21,950 nt of DNA from JAZNGX01 sp045576675 (GTDB lineage Bacteria > Bacillota > Clostridia > Monoglobales > Firm-18): the NCBI GenBank assembly GCA_045576675.1, contig JAZNGX010000070.1, positions 1 to 21,950 of the forward strand. Reading direction: 5' to 3'. Positions 1-8,092 of this stretch are shown here, piece after piece (positions within the stretch are counted from its first letter, which is position 1; each line of letters opens with the position of its first letter). Below the pieces are notes generated by a model. That model did no database searches and was not told where the DNA came from. It saw only the letters and a program-made list of their open reading frames with translations. A program made the position numbers and the translations under genes.

Positions 1-83
1 AAAATTAATTGGAAAAACCAGTTGAAAATTTTTCGTTTTTGTTGTATAATCAACTAGTATTTTTGATTTATTGGTCATAATTC

Positions 84-92
84 ATTATACCA
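84..92 (-). promoter_or_regulatory. possible extended -10 promoter for a gene left of the window
   Basis: The minus strand reads TGGTATAAT, a perfect extended -10 (TGnTATAAT). No good -35 is seen 17 bases upstream. Any gene it serves would lie off the left edge; nothing else is recognisable in bases 1-83. Confidence 0.3.
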
Positions 93-132
93 CAAAAGCC
101 GCGAAGTTTCCATACTTCAGCGGCTTTTTGTG
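91..132. terminator. bidirectional hairpin terminator
   Basis: A long inverted repeat: CACAAAAGCCGC then GAAGT on the left arm and ACTTC then GCGGCTTTTTGTG on the right, around a short loop. The A-run and T-run in the outer arms let it act on either strand. It is a second stop behind the pnp terminator. Confidence 0.6.
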
Positions 133-135
133 TGC

Positions 136-175
136 AAAAAATCAGGACTGCCTCATTTTTAGTGAGACAGCCCCT
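136..175 (-). terminator. pnp intrinsic terminator
   Basis: On the minus strand, just after the pnp stop, GGGGCTGTCTCA pairs with TGAGGCAGTCC across a short loop. A run of six T follows. This is a standard rho-independent terminator for the rpsO-pnp transcript. Confidence 0.8.
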
Positions 176-181
176 TAAAAA

Positions 182-2278
182 TTATTCGTTATCCAATATT
201 GCGTCTTTTCTTGAAAGGTTAATTCTGCCCATCTTATCGATTTCGATTACTTTAACAAGGATTTCGTCGCCAACGTGAACAACGTCTTCAACCTTTTCTA
301 CACGCTTGTTATCAAGCTTTGAAATGTGAACAAGACCGTCTTTGCCGGGTAAGAATTCAACAAATGCACCGAAGTCCATAATTCTTACAACCTTGCCCAT
401 ATAAACCTCGCCAACCTCAGGCTCTTTAACAATACCTGTGATAATTCTTACAGCTTCCTGAGCTGAAGCCTCGTCAACTGAAAGGATTGATACCTTACCA
501 TCGTCTTCAATGTCAATCTTAACGCCTGTGTCAGCAACAATCTTCTGAATAACCTTACCGCCGCTGCCGATAACGTCTCTGATTTTCTCAGGGTCAATCT
601 GCATTGTGAATACTCTTGGAGCGTACTGTGAAAGGTTTTCTCTTGGAGCTTCTATAGCATTCTTCATTACGCCGTCTAAGATAAAGAAACGAGCTTCTTT
701 TGTCTTTCTTAATGCTTCCTTAATGATTTCAGGTGTAAGACCGTCAATCTTAATATCCATCTGGATTGCTGTGATGCCTTCTTTTGTACCTGCAACCTTA
801 AAGTCCATATCACCATAGAAGTCTTCAAGACCCTGAATGTCAAGCATTGTCATAAATCTTTCGCCTTCTGTGATAAGACCAACTGAGATACCTGCAACTG
901 GGGCTTTAATCGGAACACCTGCGTCCATAAGTGCAAGTGTGCTGCCGCAGATACTACCCTGTGATGTTGAGCCGTTTGATGACAATACTTCTGATACAAG
1001 TCTTATTGCGTATGGAAATTCGTCAACAGAAGGAATAACAGGCTCTAATGCTCTTTCAGCCAATGCACCGTGACCAATTTCACGTCTGCCCGGACCTCTT
1101 GAAGGACGTGTTTCACCAACGCTGTATGACGGGAAGTTGTAGTGATGCATATATCTTTTTGTTTCTTCAGCAGTGTCAAGACCGTCAAGCTTCTGAACGT
1201 CGCCCATAGCACCAAGTGTTGCAACAGTTAACACCTGTGTCTGACCTCTTGTAAACAAGCCACTGCCGTGTGTTCTTGGAAGTAAGCCAACCTCTGCAGC
1301 AAGAGGACGGATTTCGTTAATATCTCTGCCGTCAACACGTTTGCCTTCGTCTAAAAGCCAACGTCTAACGATGTATTTCTGCAATTTGTAAACTACTTCG
1401 CCAATCTGCTCCTCGTAGCACTCAAACTTTTCAGCAAATTCTGCATCAAGCTTTTCCTGAACTACAAGCATATTTGCATCACGAACGTTTTTGTCGTCTG
1501 TGTCAATAGCTTCTTTAATCATATCAATCGCGAAGTCTTTAACTGCATTGTACAATTCTTCGTCAACCTCGTGAGCCTCGTACTTTAATTTTTCTTTCTT
1601 GCCAACCTCGTCAGCAATAGAAATAATAAAGTCACAAATTCTCTTGATTTCTTCGTGGCCAAACATAATTGCATCAAACATAATGTCGTCAGCGATTTCG
1701 TTTGCACCTGCTTCAATCATTGTAACCTTTTCTTTTGTTCCTGATACTGTAAGGTTTAATGTGCTTTTTTCTCTCTGCTCGCTGTTGGGGTTGATAACGA
1801 ATTCGCCATCAACATAACCAACATAAACGCTTGCAACAGGGCCGTTGAATGGAATGTCAGAAATTGCAAGTGCAATACCAACACCTGTCATTGCAGCAAA
1901 TTCTGGAAGGTTGTCCTGCTCAACAGATAAAACTGTTGATACAACCGATACGTCATTTCTTAAATCCTTGGGGAACAAAGGACGGATAGGTCTGTCAATA
2001 ACACGGCTTGTTAATATAGCCTTGTCTGACGGTTTACCTTCACGCTTTAAAAATCCACCGGGAATTTTACCTACTGAATAAAGTCTTTCCTCATAGTCAA
2101 CGCTTAAAGGGAAGAAGTCAACGCCTTCTCTGGGCTTGTCTGCTGCTGTAACGTTTGTCATTACAACAGTGTCACCATAATAAACCACGCATGAGCCGTT
2201 TGAAAGCTGAGCCATTTTACCTGTTTCAACCTTTAGCGGTCTGCCGGCAACTGTTGTTTCAAATGTTCTGAATGCCAT
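182..2278 (-). CDS. pnp: polyribonucleotide nucleotidyltransferase (PNPase)
   Basis: PNPase degrades RNA 3' to 5' by phosphorolysis, releasing nucleoside diphosphates, and takes part in mRNA turnover in the cytoplasm. The 698-residue protein has the usual length and full domain order: a first RNase PH domain (about 10-140), a helical linker domain (about 235-310), a second RNase PH domain (about 315-540) with the GRREIGHGALAERAL active-site segment, a KH domain (about 555-610) with the IGSGGK GxxG loop, and an S1 domain (about 620-690, GKVVRIMDFGAFVEF). The ATG is preceded by AGGAGGT at good spacing. It lies downstream of rpsO, the order also found in E. coli. A long hairpin in its leader (listed separately) suggests post-transcriptional control. 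Confidence 0.97.
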   Translation of the reverse strand: MAFRTFETTVAGRPLKVETGKMAQLSNGSCVVYYGDTVVMTNVTAADKPREGVDFFPLSVDYEERLYSVGKIPGGFLKREGKPSDKAILTSRVIDRPIRPLFPKDLRNDVSVVSTVLSVEQDNLPEFAAMTGVGIALAISDIPFNGPVASVYVGYVDGEFVINPNSEQREKSTLNLTVSGTKEKVTMIEAGANEIADDIMFDAIMFGHEEIKRICDFIISIADEVGKKEKLKYEAHEVDEELYNAVKDFAIDMIKEAIDTDDKNVRDANMLVVQEKLDAEFAEKFECYEEQIGEVVYKLQKYIVRRWLLDEGKRVDGRDINEIRPLAAEVGLLPRTHGSGLFTRGQTQVLTVATLGAMGDVQKLDGLDTAEETKRYMHHYNFPSYSVGETRPSRGPGRREIGHGALAERALEPVIPSVDEFPYAIRLVSEVLSSNGSTSQGSICGSTLALMDAGVPIKAPVAGISVGLITEGERFMTMLDIQGLEDFYGDMDFKVAGTKEGITAIQMDIKIDGLTPEIIKEALRKTKEARFFILDGVMKNAIEAPRENLSQYAPRVFTMQIDPEKIRDVIGSGGKVIQKIVADTGVKIDIEDDGKVSILSVDEASAQEAVRIITGIVKEPEVGEVYMGKVVRIMDFGAFVEFLPGKDGLVHISKLDNKRVEKVEDVVHVGDEILVKVIEIDKMGRINLSRKDAILDNE

Positions 2279-2317
2279 AATTTTTACCTCCTATTATTTT
2301 TCTTCTGTTTTAATGAT

Positions 2318-2391
2318 AGGCTTTGGCATATTAACACTTAACTATGCACACGTTATACGAATGCATGGTTAACTGCTAATAGCCTAAGCCT
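2318..2391 (-). promoter_or_regulatory. long imperfect stem-loop in the pnp 5' leader
   Basis: Arms 2318-2348 and 2362-2391 are complementary over about 30 pairs with three mismatches, one bulged base and one G-U pair, around a 13-base loop. It lies between the rpsO terminator hairpin and the pnp ribosome site. In E. coli a long pnp leader hairpin is cut by RNase III, after which PNPase represses its own synthesis. The same role here is inferred from position and shape only. Confidence 0.6.
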
Positions 2392-2403
2392 TAACTTGAA
2401 AAG

Positions 2404-2428
2404 ACGGGCGTGAAAAAGTCACGCCCGT
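2404..2428 (-). terminator. hairpin after rpsO (terminator or processing site)
   Basis: ACGGGCGTGA (2404-2413) pairs perfectly with TCACGCCCGT (2419-2428) around a five-base loop. On the minus strand it is followed by TCTTTTC, a weak T-run, so read-through into pnp is likely. Confidence 0.65.
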
Positions 2429-2436
2429 GATGCAAA

Positions 2437-2700
2437 TTACTTTCTTAAGTTTAATTTTGCAATAAGGTCTCTGTATCTTTCGATATCTTTCTTTGCAAGA
2501 TAATCTAAAAGACCACGTCTTTTACCAACCATCTTAAGAAGACCTCTTCTTGAGTGATGGTCCTTTTTGTTGATTTTAAGATGCTCGTTCAAGTGATTGA
2601 TACGCTCTGTCAAGATAGCAATCTGTACCTCGGGAGAACCTGTATCTGTATCATGTCTCTTGTTAGCACTTATAATCTCCTGCTTTAACTCTTTTTCCAT
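2437..2700 (-). CDS. rpsO: 30S ribosomal protein S15
   Basis: S15 is a primary binding protein of the small ribosomal subunit, contacting the central domain of 16S rRNA. The 87-residue protein (MEKELKQEIISANKRHD...) matches the family length and carries the signature DTGSPEVQIAILTERI followed by DHHSRRGLLKMVGKRR. The open frame runs 26 codons further upstream, but that part is leader RNA. A clear GGAGGTG site precedes the ATG at 2700, and the promoter lies at 2789-2817. pnp follows it. The leader may fold over the ribosome site (see findings). Confidence 0.97.
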   Translation of the reverse strand: MEKELKQEIISANKRHDTDTGSPEVQIAILTERINHLNEHLKINKKDHHSRRGLLKMVGKRRGLLDYLAKKDIERYRDLIAKLNLRK

Positions 2701-2788
2701 TTTAAATTCACCTCCACAATGTATATACGCTTGACCCGAGCAGTGGTAAATGTGGATTAATTCGCCAAAACTCAGCATCAGCTTTTCA

Positions 2789-2817
2789 ATTATAACATAA
2801 GATTTTAAAAATGTAAA
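2789..2817 (-). promoter_or_regulatory. rpsO-pnp sigma-A promoter
   Basis: The minus strand shows TTTACA (2812-2817), a 17-base spacer, then TATAAT (2789-2794). It gives a leader of about 80 bases before the S15 start codon, which rules out the longer upstream reading of rpsO. Confidence 0.85.
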
Positions 2818-2835
2818 CCTTTTTTTGAAAATATT

Positions 2836-3078
2836 TTAAATTTTATTTATTAGTTTCAGCTTTTCCTCTCGTGTAAGCTTTTTTATTGCGGCTTCACGTT
2901 TAAGGGCATCTGATTTTTCTTCATATTCTTCATAATACTCAAGTGTTACAGGCAGTCTTGCACGGGTGTATTTTGCACCCAAACCACTGTTATGGGTTTG
3001 CAGGCGTTTATCCAAATCGGTTGTCCACCCTGTGTACAGAGTTTTATCATTGCATTTTAATATGTAAACATAATTCAT
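2836..3078 (-). CDS. GIY-YIG nuclease-fold protein (UPF0213/YhbQ-YazA type)
   Basis: An 80-residue single-domain GIY-YIG protein. It starts MNYVYILKCNDKTLYTGWT, where YVYIL and LYTGWT are the two GIY-YIG signature strands. R25 (DLDKRL...HN) and the later E61 (KREAAIKK) fit the catalytic arginine and glutamate of the fold. Members of this small family are common in Firmicutes; their cellular role is not settled, and a DNA-processing role is inferred from the fold. GGTGAG precedes the ATG. It starts 26 bases after the broken lipid kinase and may be at the end of the same transcript. Confidence 0.9.
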   Translation of the reverse strand: MNYVYILKCNDKTLYTGWTTDLDKRLQTHNSGLGAKYTRARLPVTLEYYEEYEEKSDALKREAAIKKLTREEKLKLINKI

Positions 3079-3104
3079 TTAACTCACCGCGTATAGTCAA
3101 AAAT

Positions 3105-4024
3105 TCATTTAGAGGTTACATAGGATTTAACACATTGTGGTATTACAAAATTAAACGCATCAGGAACAATTTCAAAAACCGTTTTTGAGGCTGTAGAAAT
3201 TTCGCCGTCAACACACAGCCGCATATTTTTATCAAGCGGAGTGATAACGAGCTTTTTGCAGGTTTCGTTATGAATGATATTATCTATACCACGCAGGTGT
3301 ATATGCGTGCCTTTCATATAAAACGGAAGCTTTGTCAGAAAATTCAGCCGTGATATATTATATACGATATTTACGTTTATAAGCCCGTTATGCACAGAAG
3401 CGAGAGGATTGCTTTTAATTCCGCCACCGCAAAAGCTTCCATTGGCAACAGAGGTGAGCAAAAGCCTGCCGTTATGTTTTTGTATTCCGTCCATTTCAAT
3501 TTTAAGATTTGCTCCCTTTTTCTTGATAAGTATAGCAAAAATTGAAATAAAATACGCAAGCGAGCCTGATATAAATGGCTTCTTTTTCATTGTTGCGGTC
3601 ATATCCGCAACGTTGCAGTCAAAGCCGATATTGAACATATTTGCACAAAAATTTTCGCAACCGTCAGTTGTATATTTATTGCATCGCATTTTATACTTTT
3701 TCCGTTTATCTGTGCTGCAACATTTGTGAAGTCACCGCTGAAGTTTCTGCAAAAGTCATTACCAGTTCCGTATGGCATAACACCGACTTCAGCATCGTCA
3801 CAGCCTATTGCACCATTTAAAACCTCATTGAATGTGCCGTCGCCTCCACAGGCGATAAACCTTGCCGCTCCGTATGCTTCGCAATACTCTTTTACAAAGC
3901 GGTATGCATCTCCTGATGATTTTGTTATATAAACTGAGGCATCGGCTTCTTTTATGTTGTGCATCAGCTTTTCTATATTATTCCTGTTCCCTGCCTTGGG
4001 ATTTAATATGAATACTGTTTTCAT
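3105..4024 (-). pseudogene. diacylglycerol/YegS-type lipid kinase, broken by a -1 frameshift
   Basis: The gene is split between two frames. The first part (3599-4024) has the family's nucleotide-binding motifs: NPKAGN at the start, GGDGTFNEVLNG and PYGTGNDF. The second part (3105-3689) continues with the second domain, including NIGFDC and DGEIST near the C-terminus, and stops in the usual place. The reading should switch near the T-run at 3675-3677 (AAA on the coding strand); one extra A would join KCDAIK to YTTDGCENF. The whole span is 920 bases, one short of 307 codons, and the family is about 300 residues long. The kinase would phosphorylate a membrane lipid such as diacylglycerol. Its ATG follows AGAGGT and overlaps the end of cytX by 47 bases. 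It may be a true pseudogene or a homopolymer sequencing error. Confidence 0.85.
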
Positions 4025-5195
4025 TGGCGTTACCTCTGTTACTAATAAAATTTACTGATATACAGATTATAACAGTAATTATCATATCAGGCAAGGTGTT
4101 TCCAACAATTATGTCAAATTTCATCAAAATTCTGTAAATTATAAAGCCGATTGCCCAAATAATTATATTGCGTATGTTTAATTTTGAGTTACTGTAATCT
4201 TTTTTAAGTATAAAAAAGTCTGCAATTATAATTGCGATCATCGGTGCAAAAACAGAGCCTATAAGATACAAAAATTCAGTTATGTTATGTAGCGGGAGCA
4301 TAATCGCACCTGCAGTTCCGATAATTGCTGTGGTAACAGCAATCCATCTGCCGTCAACCTTTGCGGAAAGTGTTTCGCTTGAAACGCCTGCTGAATACGC
4401 ATCCAAAAAGGTTGTGGTTACTGTTGAAAGAACTATAATAGCAAGCCCTGCACTGCCAAGACCTGCTTTCATCATTATTTGTGAAATGTCAGACGTGCCT
4501 GCAATAATTGCAGCACCCATACCTATAACATACATCCAGCAGCTTACAAACCCGTATGTTATTGCCGAAACAGCAGTTGCTTTGACTGGTTTTTTTGCAT
4601 CACGTGTATAGTCACTGATAAGCGGCAACCACGACAGCGGCATTGCAACAGAAAGCTCCACCGCAGCACCAAAGCTTAATGCATCAGCATATATTGCAGT
4701 GGTTCCTTGTTTGCCGAATATAACAAAGCTTAATACAATTGTAAGAACAAACAGTCCTGACATTGCAACTATATTTATTTTACCAAGGCTTTTTATGCCG
4801 ATTAAAATCCACAAGGTGATAAGCATACCTATAATTAACGCCCACAGCCATATACCAATGCTGAAAATTCCGTTGGCGGCAACCGCACCATCGTATATCA
4901 TAATAGCTGTCCAGCCAACAAGCTGCAGTACGTTTAAGAACGCAAAAAGCATACCACCCTTGTGACCGAAGCTTCTGATTGAGGTTTCCATTGAGCTTTT
5001 GCGAAGCTTGCCACCAATAATTCCTGCAAGAAAAAGCAAAACGCATCCAATTATATGACCTGTGATTATTGCAGCAAAGCCTTTTAAAAAGCCAAGCGGA
5101 GCAAGATATGTCCCTGTAATTATTTCTGCAAGTGATACTGCAGCACCAAACCATATAAGTCCATTTTCAAAAGCTGAGGTTTGTTTTCTGTTCAT
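3978..5195 (-). CDS. cytX: CytX-type hydroxymethylpyrimidine transporter (NCS1 family)
   Basis: A 405-residue membrane permease of the nucleobase:cation symporter-1 family with about twelve hydrophobic segments. Its place in a TPP-riboswitch operon next to thiD points to the CytX group, which is predicted to import the thiamine precursor hydroxymethylpyrimidine. N-terminal ENGLIWFGAAVSLAEIITGT and the later LSWLPLISDYTRDAKKP match the family pattern. I chose the ATG at 5195 (MNRKQTSAFENG): AGGAG lies 9 bases upstream, and it is one base after the thiD stop, so translation is probably coupled. The upstream ATG at 5222 lacks a site. The hydrophilic C-terminus (NENSIHIKSQGREQE) overlaps the start of the lipid kinase. 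Confidence 0.9.
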   Translation of the reverse strand: MNRKQTSAFENGLIWFGAAVSLAEIITGTYLAPLGFLKGFAAIITGHIIGCVLLFLAGIIGGKLRKSSMETSIRSFGHKGGMLFAFLNVLQLVGWTAIMIYDGAVAANGIFSIGIWLWALIIGMLITLWILIGIKSLGKINIVAMSGLFVLTIVLSFVIFGKQGTTAIYADALSFGAAVELSVAMPLSWLPLISDYTRDAKKPVKATAVSAITYGFVSCWMYVIGMGAAIIAGTSDISQIMMKAGLGSAGLAIIVLSTVTTTFLDAYSAGVSSETLSAKVDGRWIAVTTAIIGTAGAIMLPLHNITEFLYLIGSVFAPMIAIIIADFFILKKDYSNSKLNIRNIIIWAIGFIIYRILMKFDIIVGNTLPDMIITVIICISVNFISNRGNANENSIHIKSQGREQE

Positions 5196-5196
5196 A

Positions 5197-6003
5197 TCAC
5201 TCACACTCCTTTGCATAGTCACTGTTTAAATCAAATGCGTGATTTATAGGCCCTGAGCCTTTACCTAAATCAAGCATTGCTGACAATGCACCTGAAATAT
5301 AATCCTTTGCACGTTTTACCGATTGCTCAAGGTTAAAGCCTTTTGCAAGATTTGATGCAATGGAGGAGGAGAGGGTACAACCTGTGCCGTGAGTGTTGGG
5401 ATTATCTATACGTTTGCCCTCAAACCATACGCAACAGCTGTTTGAGTATAAAAGGTCGTTAGCATCATTAATGCTATGACCGCCCTTTAACAATACTGAA
5501 CAGCCGTAAGTCTCGCTGATTGCTTTTGCCGCTTTTGTCATATCGTCTTTATTTATGACAGACATACCTGAAAGCACCTCTGCTTCCGGAATATTCGGCG
5601 TTACAAGTGTTGCAAGAGGCAAAAGCTTTGAAGTCAGTGTTTTTATTGCATCGGTTTGCATCAGGCTTGAGCCGCTTGTTGCAACCATAACAGGGTCAAC
5701 GACAATGTTTTTTGCATTGTAAAAGCGTAATCTTTCTGCAATTACCTCTATTAGCTTTGACGATGAAACCATACCGATTTTTATCGCATCAGGATAAATA
5801 TCAGTAAACACAGCGTCAAGCTGTTGTTCTAAAAATTCCGGAGTTACCTCCGAAATTGCTGTTACGCCGGTCGTGTTTTGTGCTGTCAGTGCGGTTATTG
5901 CACTCATTGCATAAACACCGTTAGCTGTCATTGTTTTAATGTCTGCCTGAATACCGGCGCCTCCGCAGGAATCTGAGCCTGCGATTGTTAATGCTTTTTT
6001 CAT
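5197..6003 (-). CDS. thiD: hydroxymethylpyrimidine/phosphomethylpyrimidine kinase
   Basis: ThiD phosphorylates hydroxymethylpyrimidine twice to the diphosphate used by ThiE. The 268-residue ribokinase-fold protein opens with MKKALTIAGSDSCGGAGIQ, the substrate-binding signature, and near its C-terminus has GTGCTLSSSIASNLAKG, the anion hole and catalytic region. The open frame extends 22 codons upstream, but AAGGAG lies 8 bases before the ATG at 6003, and the extra residues do not resemble the family. cytX follows after one base. The 72-base gap to the HAD gene upstream holds a 9-bp stem (6036-6044 with 6060-6068). Confidence 0.96.
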   Translation of the reverse strand: MKKALTIAGSDSCGGAGIQADIKTMTANGVYAMSAITALTAQNTTGVTAISEVTPEFLEQQLDAVFTDIYPDAIKIGMVSSSKLIEVIAERLRFYNAKNIVVDPVMVATSGSSLMQTDAIKTLTSKLLPLATLVTPNIPEAEVLSGMSVINKDDMTKAAKAISETYGCSVLLKGGHSINDANDLLYSNSCCVWFEGKRIDNPNTHGTGCTLSSSIASNLAKGFNLEQSVKRAKDYISGALSAMLDLGKGSGPINHAFDLNSDYAKECE

Positions 6004-6075
6004 TTTACATTCTCCTTTTTGCATTAATTTTGTATTGCGACAAAGAGTGGTGCCCCCGGTTTGCCGCACAATTAT

Positions 6076-6708
6076 TCAAAATATATCTGAATAATCTGTT
6101 GTATAAAAATCACAAAGTGATTTTATCTGATCTTGCTTTGTTTCAAAGCTATCATATATACCTACTACCGTAAAACCGTCTGCTTTCGCAGTTTTTATCG
6201 CGTGGTATGCATCTTCAAATACATAGGTTTCAGACTTCTCCGTGCCAAGCTTCTTTAATGCCTCGCGATAAATTACAGGCTCGTCTTTACCATACCCGAT
6301 TTCACTGCAGGTAAGTATTGAAACAAAGTATTTTCTTATGTCAAGACGGTCAAATGCGGCTTCAACAAGGGTTTTATCACTTGCTGTTGCAACACACATT
6401 TTTACTCCGTTTGTTTGCAACATTTGCAAAAATTCTTTTACACCGTCTTTTAATTTTATGTCGTATTTATAACTGTCTTCAACAGTTTTTGTAATACCTG
6501 CCATTATTTCTTCGGTTGTTTGTGTAAGTGCATACTGCTCTTTTAAAAACTCTGCTGCCTGCTTTAAGCTCATAGACTTTATACTGTCAGTTAAATCTTC
6601 ACGTGGTATAACGTTTAAGCTTTTGAGATATTTTTCACCTGCATCAAACCAGGCATACATAGAATCAAGCAGCGTTCCATCCAAATCGAAAATCGCACCT
6701 TTTATCAT
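6076..6708 (-). CDS. HAD-superfamily phosphatase in the thiamine operon
   Basis: A 210-residue HAD hydrolase of the beta-phosphoglucomutase-like group with a helical cap. Motif I is FDLDGTLLDS (nucleophile D8, acid/base D10), motif II is VATASD, the lysine is in YGKDEPVIY, and motif III is FEDAYHAIKTA. It overlaps the thiE stop by four bases (ATGA), so it is translated together with thiamine phosphate synthase. The substrate is not readable from sequence. Context suggests dephosphorylation of thiamine phosphate or of a pyrimidine/thiazole phosphate; this is inference, since HAD enzymes are broad in specificity. The family call is firm. Confidence 0.9.
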   Translation of the reverse strand: MIKGAIFDLDGTLLDSMYAWFDAGEKYLKSLNVIPREDLTDSIKSMSLKQAAEFLKEQYALTQTTEEIMAGITKTVEDSYKYDIKLKDGVKEFLQMLQTNGVKMCVATASDKTLVEAAFDRLDIRKYFVSILTCSEIGYGKDEPVIYREALKKLGTEKSETYVFEDAYHAIKTAKADGFTVVGIYDSFETKQDQIKSLCDFYTTDYSDIF

Positions 6709-7319
6709 TCTGACACCAACTCCTCAGCCGCTTTTTGTGGGTCATCTGCTTTCATAATAGCAGATACCACGCATATACCGGCAATGTCTATGCCTTTTAA
6801 TATATCAATATTGTTCTTGTTAAGTCCGCCGATTGCGTTAACAGGAATCGGGACCGCTTTGCATATATCGTTTAAGGTGTCTGTAGACGTTAGAACAGTT
6901 TTTACCTTTGTTGTGGTTGGATAAATTGCACCCACACCCAGATAATCTGCTCCGTTGTTGTAAGCTTCAAGTGCCTGCTCAACAGTTTTGGCTGTAGCTC
7001 CGATTATTTTATTGTCACCCATAAGCCTGCGTGCTGTGTCAACTGGCATATCGCTCTGACCTACGTGTACGCCCTCGGCATCAATTGCAAGGGCAACGTC
7101 AACTCTGTCATCAATTATAAGCGGTACGTTATAGCTTTGTGCTAGCTTATGTACTTTCTTTGCAATATCAATGTATTCTCTTGTTGTTTTGTCTTTTTCA
7201 CGTAGCTGAAGAAGTGTTACGCCGCCTTTTAATGCCTGCTCTGTTCTGTACAAAAATTCTTCTTCACTAAAGCCTGTGCTGTCTGTAATAAAATACAGCT
7301 TAGAATTAAATTTCTTCAA
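6705..7319 (-). CDS. thiE: thiamine-phosphate synthase
   Basis: ThiE joins hydroxymethylpyrimidine diphosphate to hydroxyethylthiazole phosphate, giving thiamine phosphate. The TIM-barrel protein shows the family motifs in order: LYFITDS, LLQLREKD (diphosphate binding), GVHVGQSDMP, LGVGAIYPTTTK and AIGGLN. There is no ATG near the N-terminus. Two TTG codons lie at 7325 and 7319; the GGAGG at 7329-7333 is only 3 bases from the first and 9 from the second, so I chose 7319 (204 residues). It overlaps the end of thiM by 14 bases and the HAD gene by 4, a tightly coupled run. Confidence 0.95.
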   Translation of the reverse strand: MKKFNSKLYFITDSTGFSEEEFLYRTEQALKGGVTLLQLREKDKTTREYIDIAKKVHKLAQSYNVPLIIDDRVDVALAIDAEGVHVGQSDMPVDTARRLMGDNKIIGATAKTVEQALEAYNNGADYLGVGAIYPTTTKVKTVLTSTDTLNDICKAVPIPVNAIGGLNKNNIDILKGIDIAGICVVSAIMKADDPQKAAEELVSE

Positions 7320-8091
7320 TTTCAATTACCTCCGTTTTGGAATATTTTTGAATATCGTTGTCATTAATAAGAGAAAGCCTGTCAAGTAAATTCTGCATAA
7401 AGCTTCCGCTGCCTACAGGAGTTTGTGCAAGCTCTCCGCAAATTCCCATAACTTCACACGCTTTTACAGCTGCATTTATATCCTGACTTACCGACAAAAA
7501 GCATCCGCACAGCATTCCAAGCATACAACCTGTTCCTGTAACAGAGGATAGCTGAGCTGTGCCGTTGTTTACGTGAATTAAAGCTATGCCGTCTGTAACA
7601 ATGTCGGTTTTACCGCTTGCAATTATGATTGTATTATGCTTTCTTGCCAAATTAACTGCCGCTTTGTTGATAACTGAAATATCCAACTTTTCAGCATCGA
7701 CGCCGGCGGAGGAGTAGGAGGTATCATACAAAGCATTGATTTCTGAATAATTGCCCTTAATGATTGCAGGGGACTTAAAAATCAGCTCTTTAGCAAAATC
7801 ACGTCTTAAACGTGAACACGATGTTCCTACTATATCAATTACAAAAGGAATGTTATTTTCTTTTGCAGTGTTTGCTGAGATTGAAGATGATTTAATTCGT
7901 GAATCCGTTATATTACCTAAGTTCAAAACAAGTGACTTTGCAGTTTTTGTAATGTCTGCAACCTCGTCAGGATGCTCTGCCATAACAGGTCGTGCCCCGA
8001 CAGCCAGAACTGTGTTTGCACACTGATTAATCGAAATCGGGTTTGTTATACAATGTATAAGCGGATTCGTGGTTTTTAGTGTTGATATCAT
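7306..8091 (-). CDS. thiM: hydroxyethylthiazole kinase
   Basis: ThiM phosphorylates the salvaged thiazole hydroxyethylthiazole for use by ThiE. The 261-residue ribokinase-like protein has the typical N-terminus PLIHCITNPISINQCANTVL, the GARPVMAEHPDEV segment, and the catalytic GTGCMLGMLCG near residue 190. The ATG is one base after the thiW stop, with AAGAAGG just upstream inside the thiW end. The next gene, thiE, overlaps its 3' end. Confidence 0.95.
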   Translation of the reverse strand: MISTLKTTNPLIHCITNPISINQCANTVLAVGARPVMAEHPDEVADITKTAKSLVLNLGNITDSRIKSSSISANTAKENNIPFVIDIVGTSCSRLRRDFAKELIFKSPAIIKGNYSEINALYDTSYSSAGVDAEKLDISVINKAAVNLARKHNTIIIASGKTDIVTDGIALIHVNNGTAQLSSVTGTGCMLGMLCGCFLSVSQDINAAVKACEVMGICGELAQTPVGSGSFMQNLLDRLSLINDNDIQKYSKTEVIEIEEI

Positions 8092-8092
8092 T

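Noticed and set aside
2437..2778. 113-residue reading of S15
   Set aside because: The first 26 codons lie in the leader close to the promoter; the ribosome site and family alignment place the start at 2700.
3660..3700. Programmed frameshift in the lipid kinase
   Set aside because: No X-XXY-YYZ slippery heptamer in the needed frame, and no known programmed shift in this family.
6036..6068. Stem between the HAD gene and thiD as a terminator
   Set aside because: Nine pairs with a 15-base loop and no T-run after it; thiD and cytX belong to the same operon.
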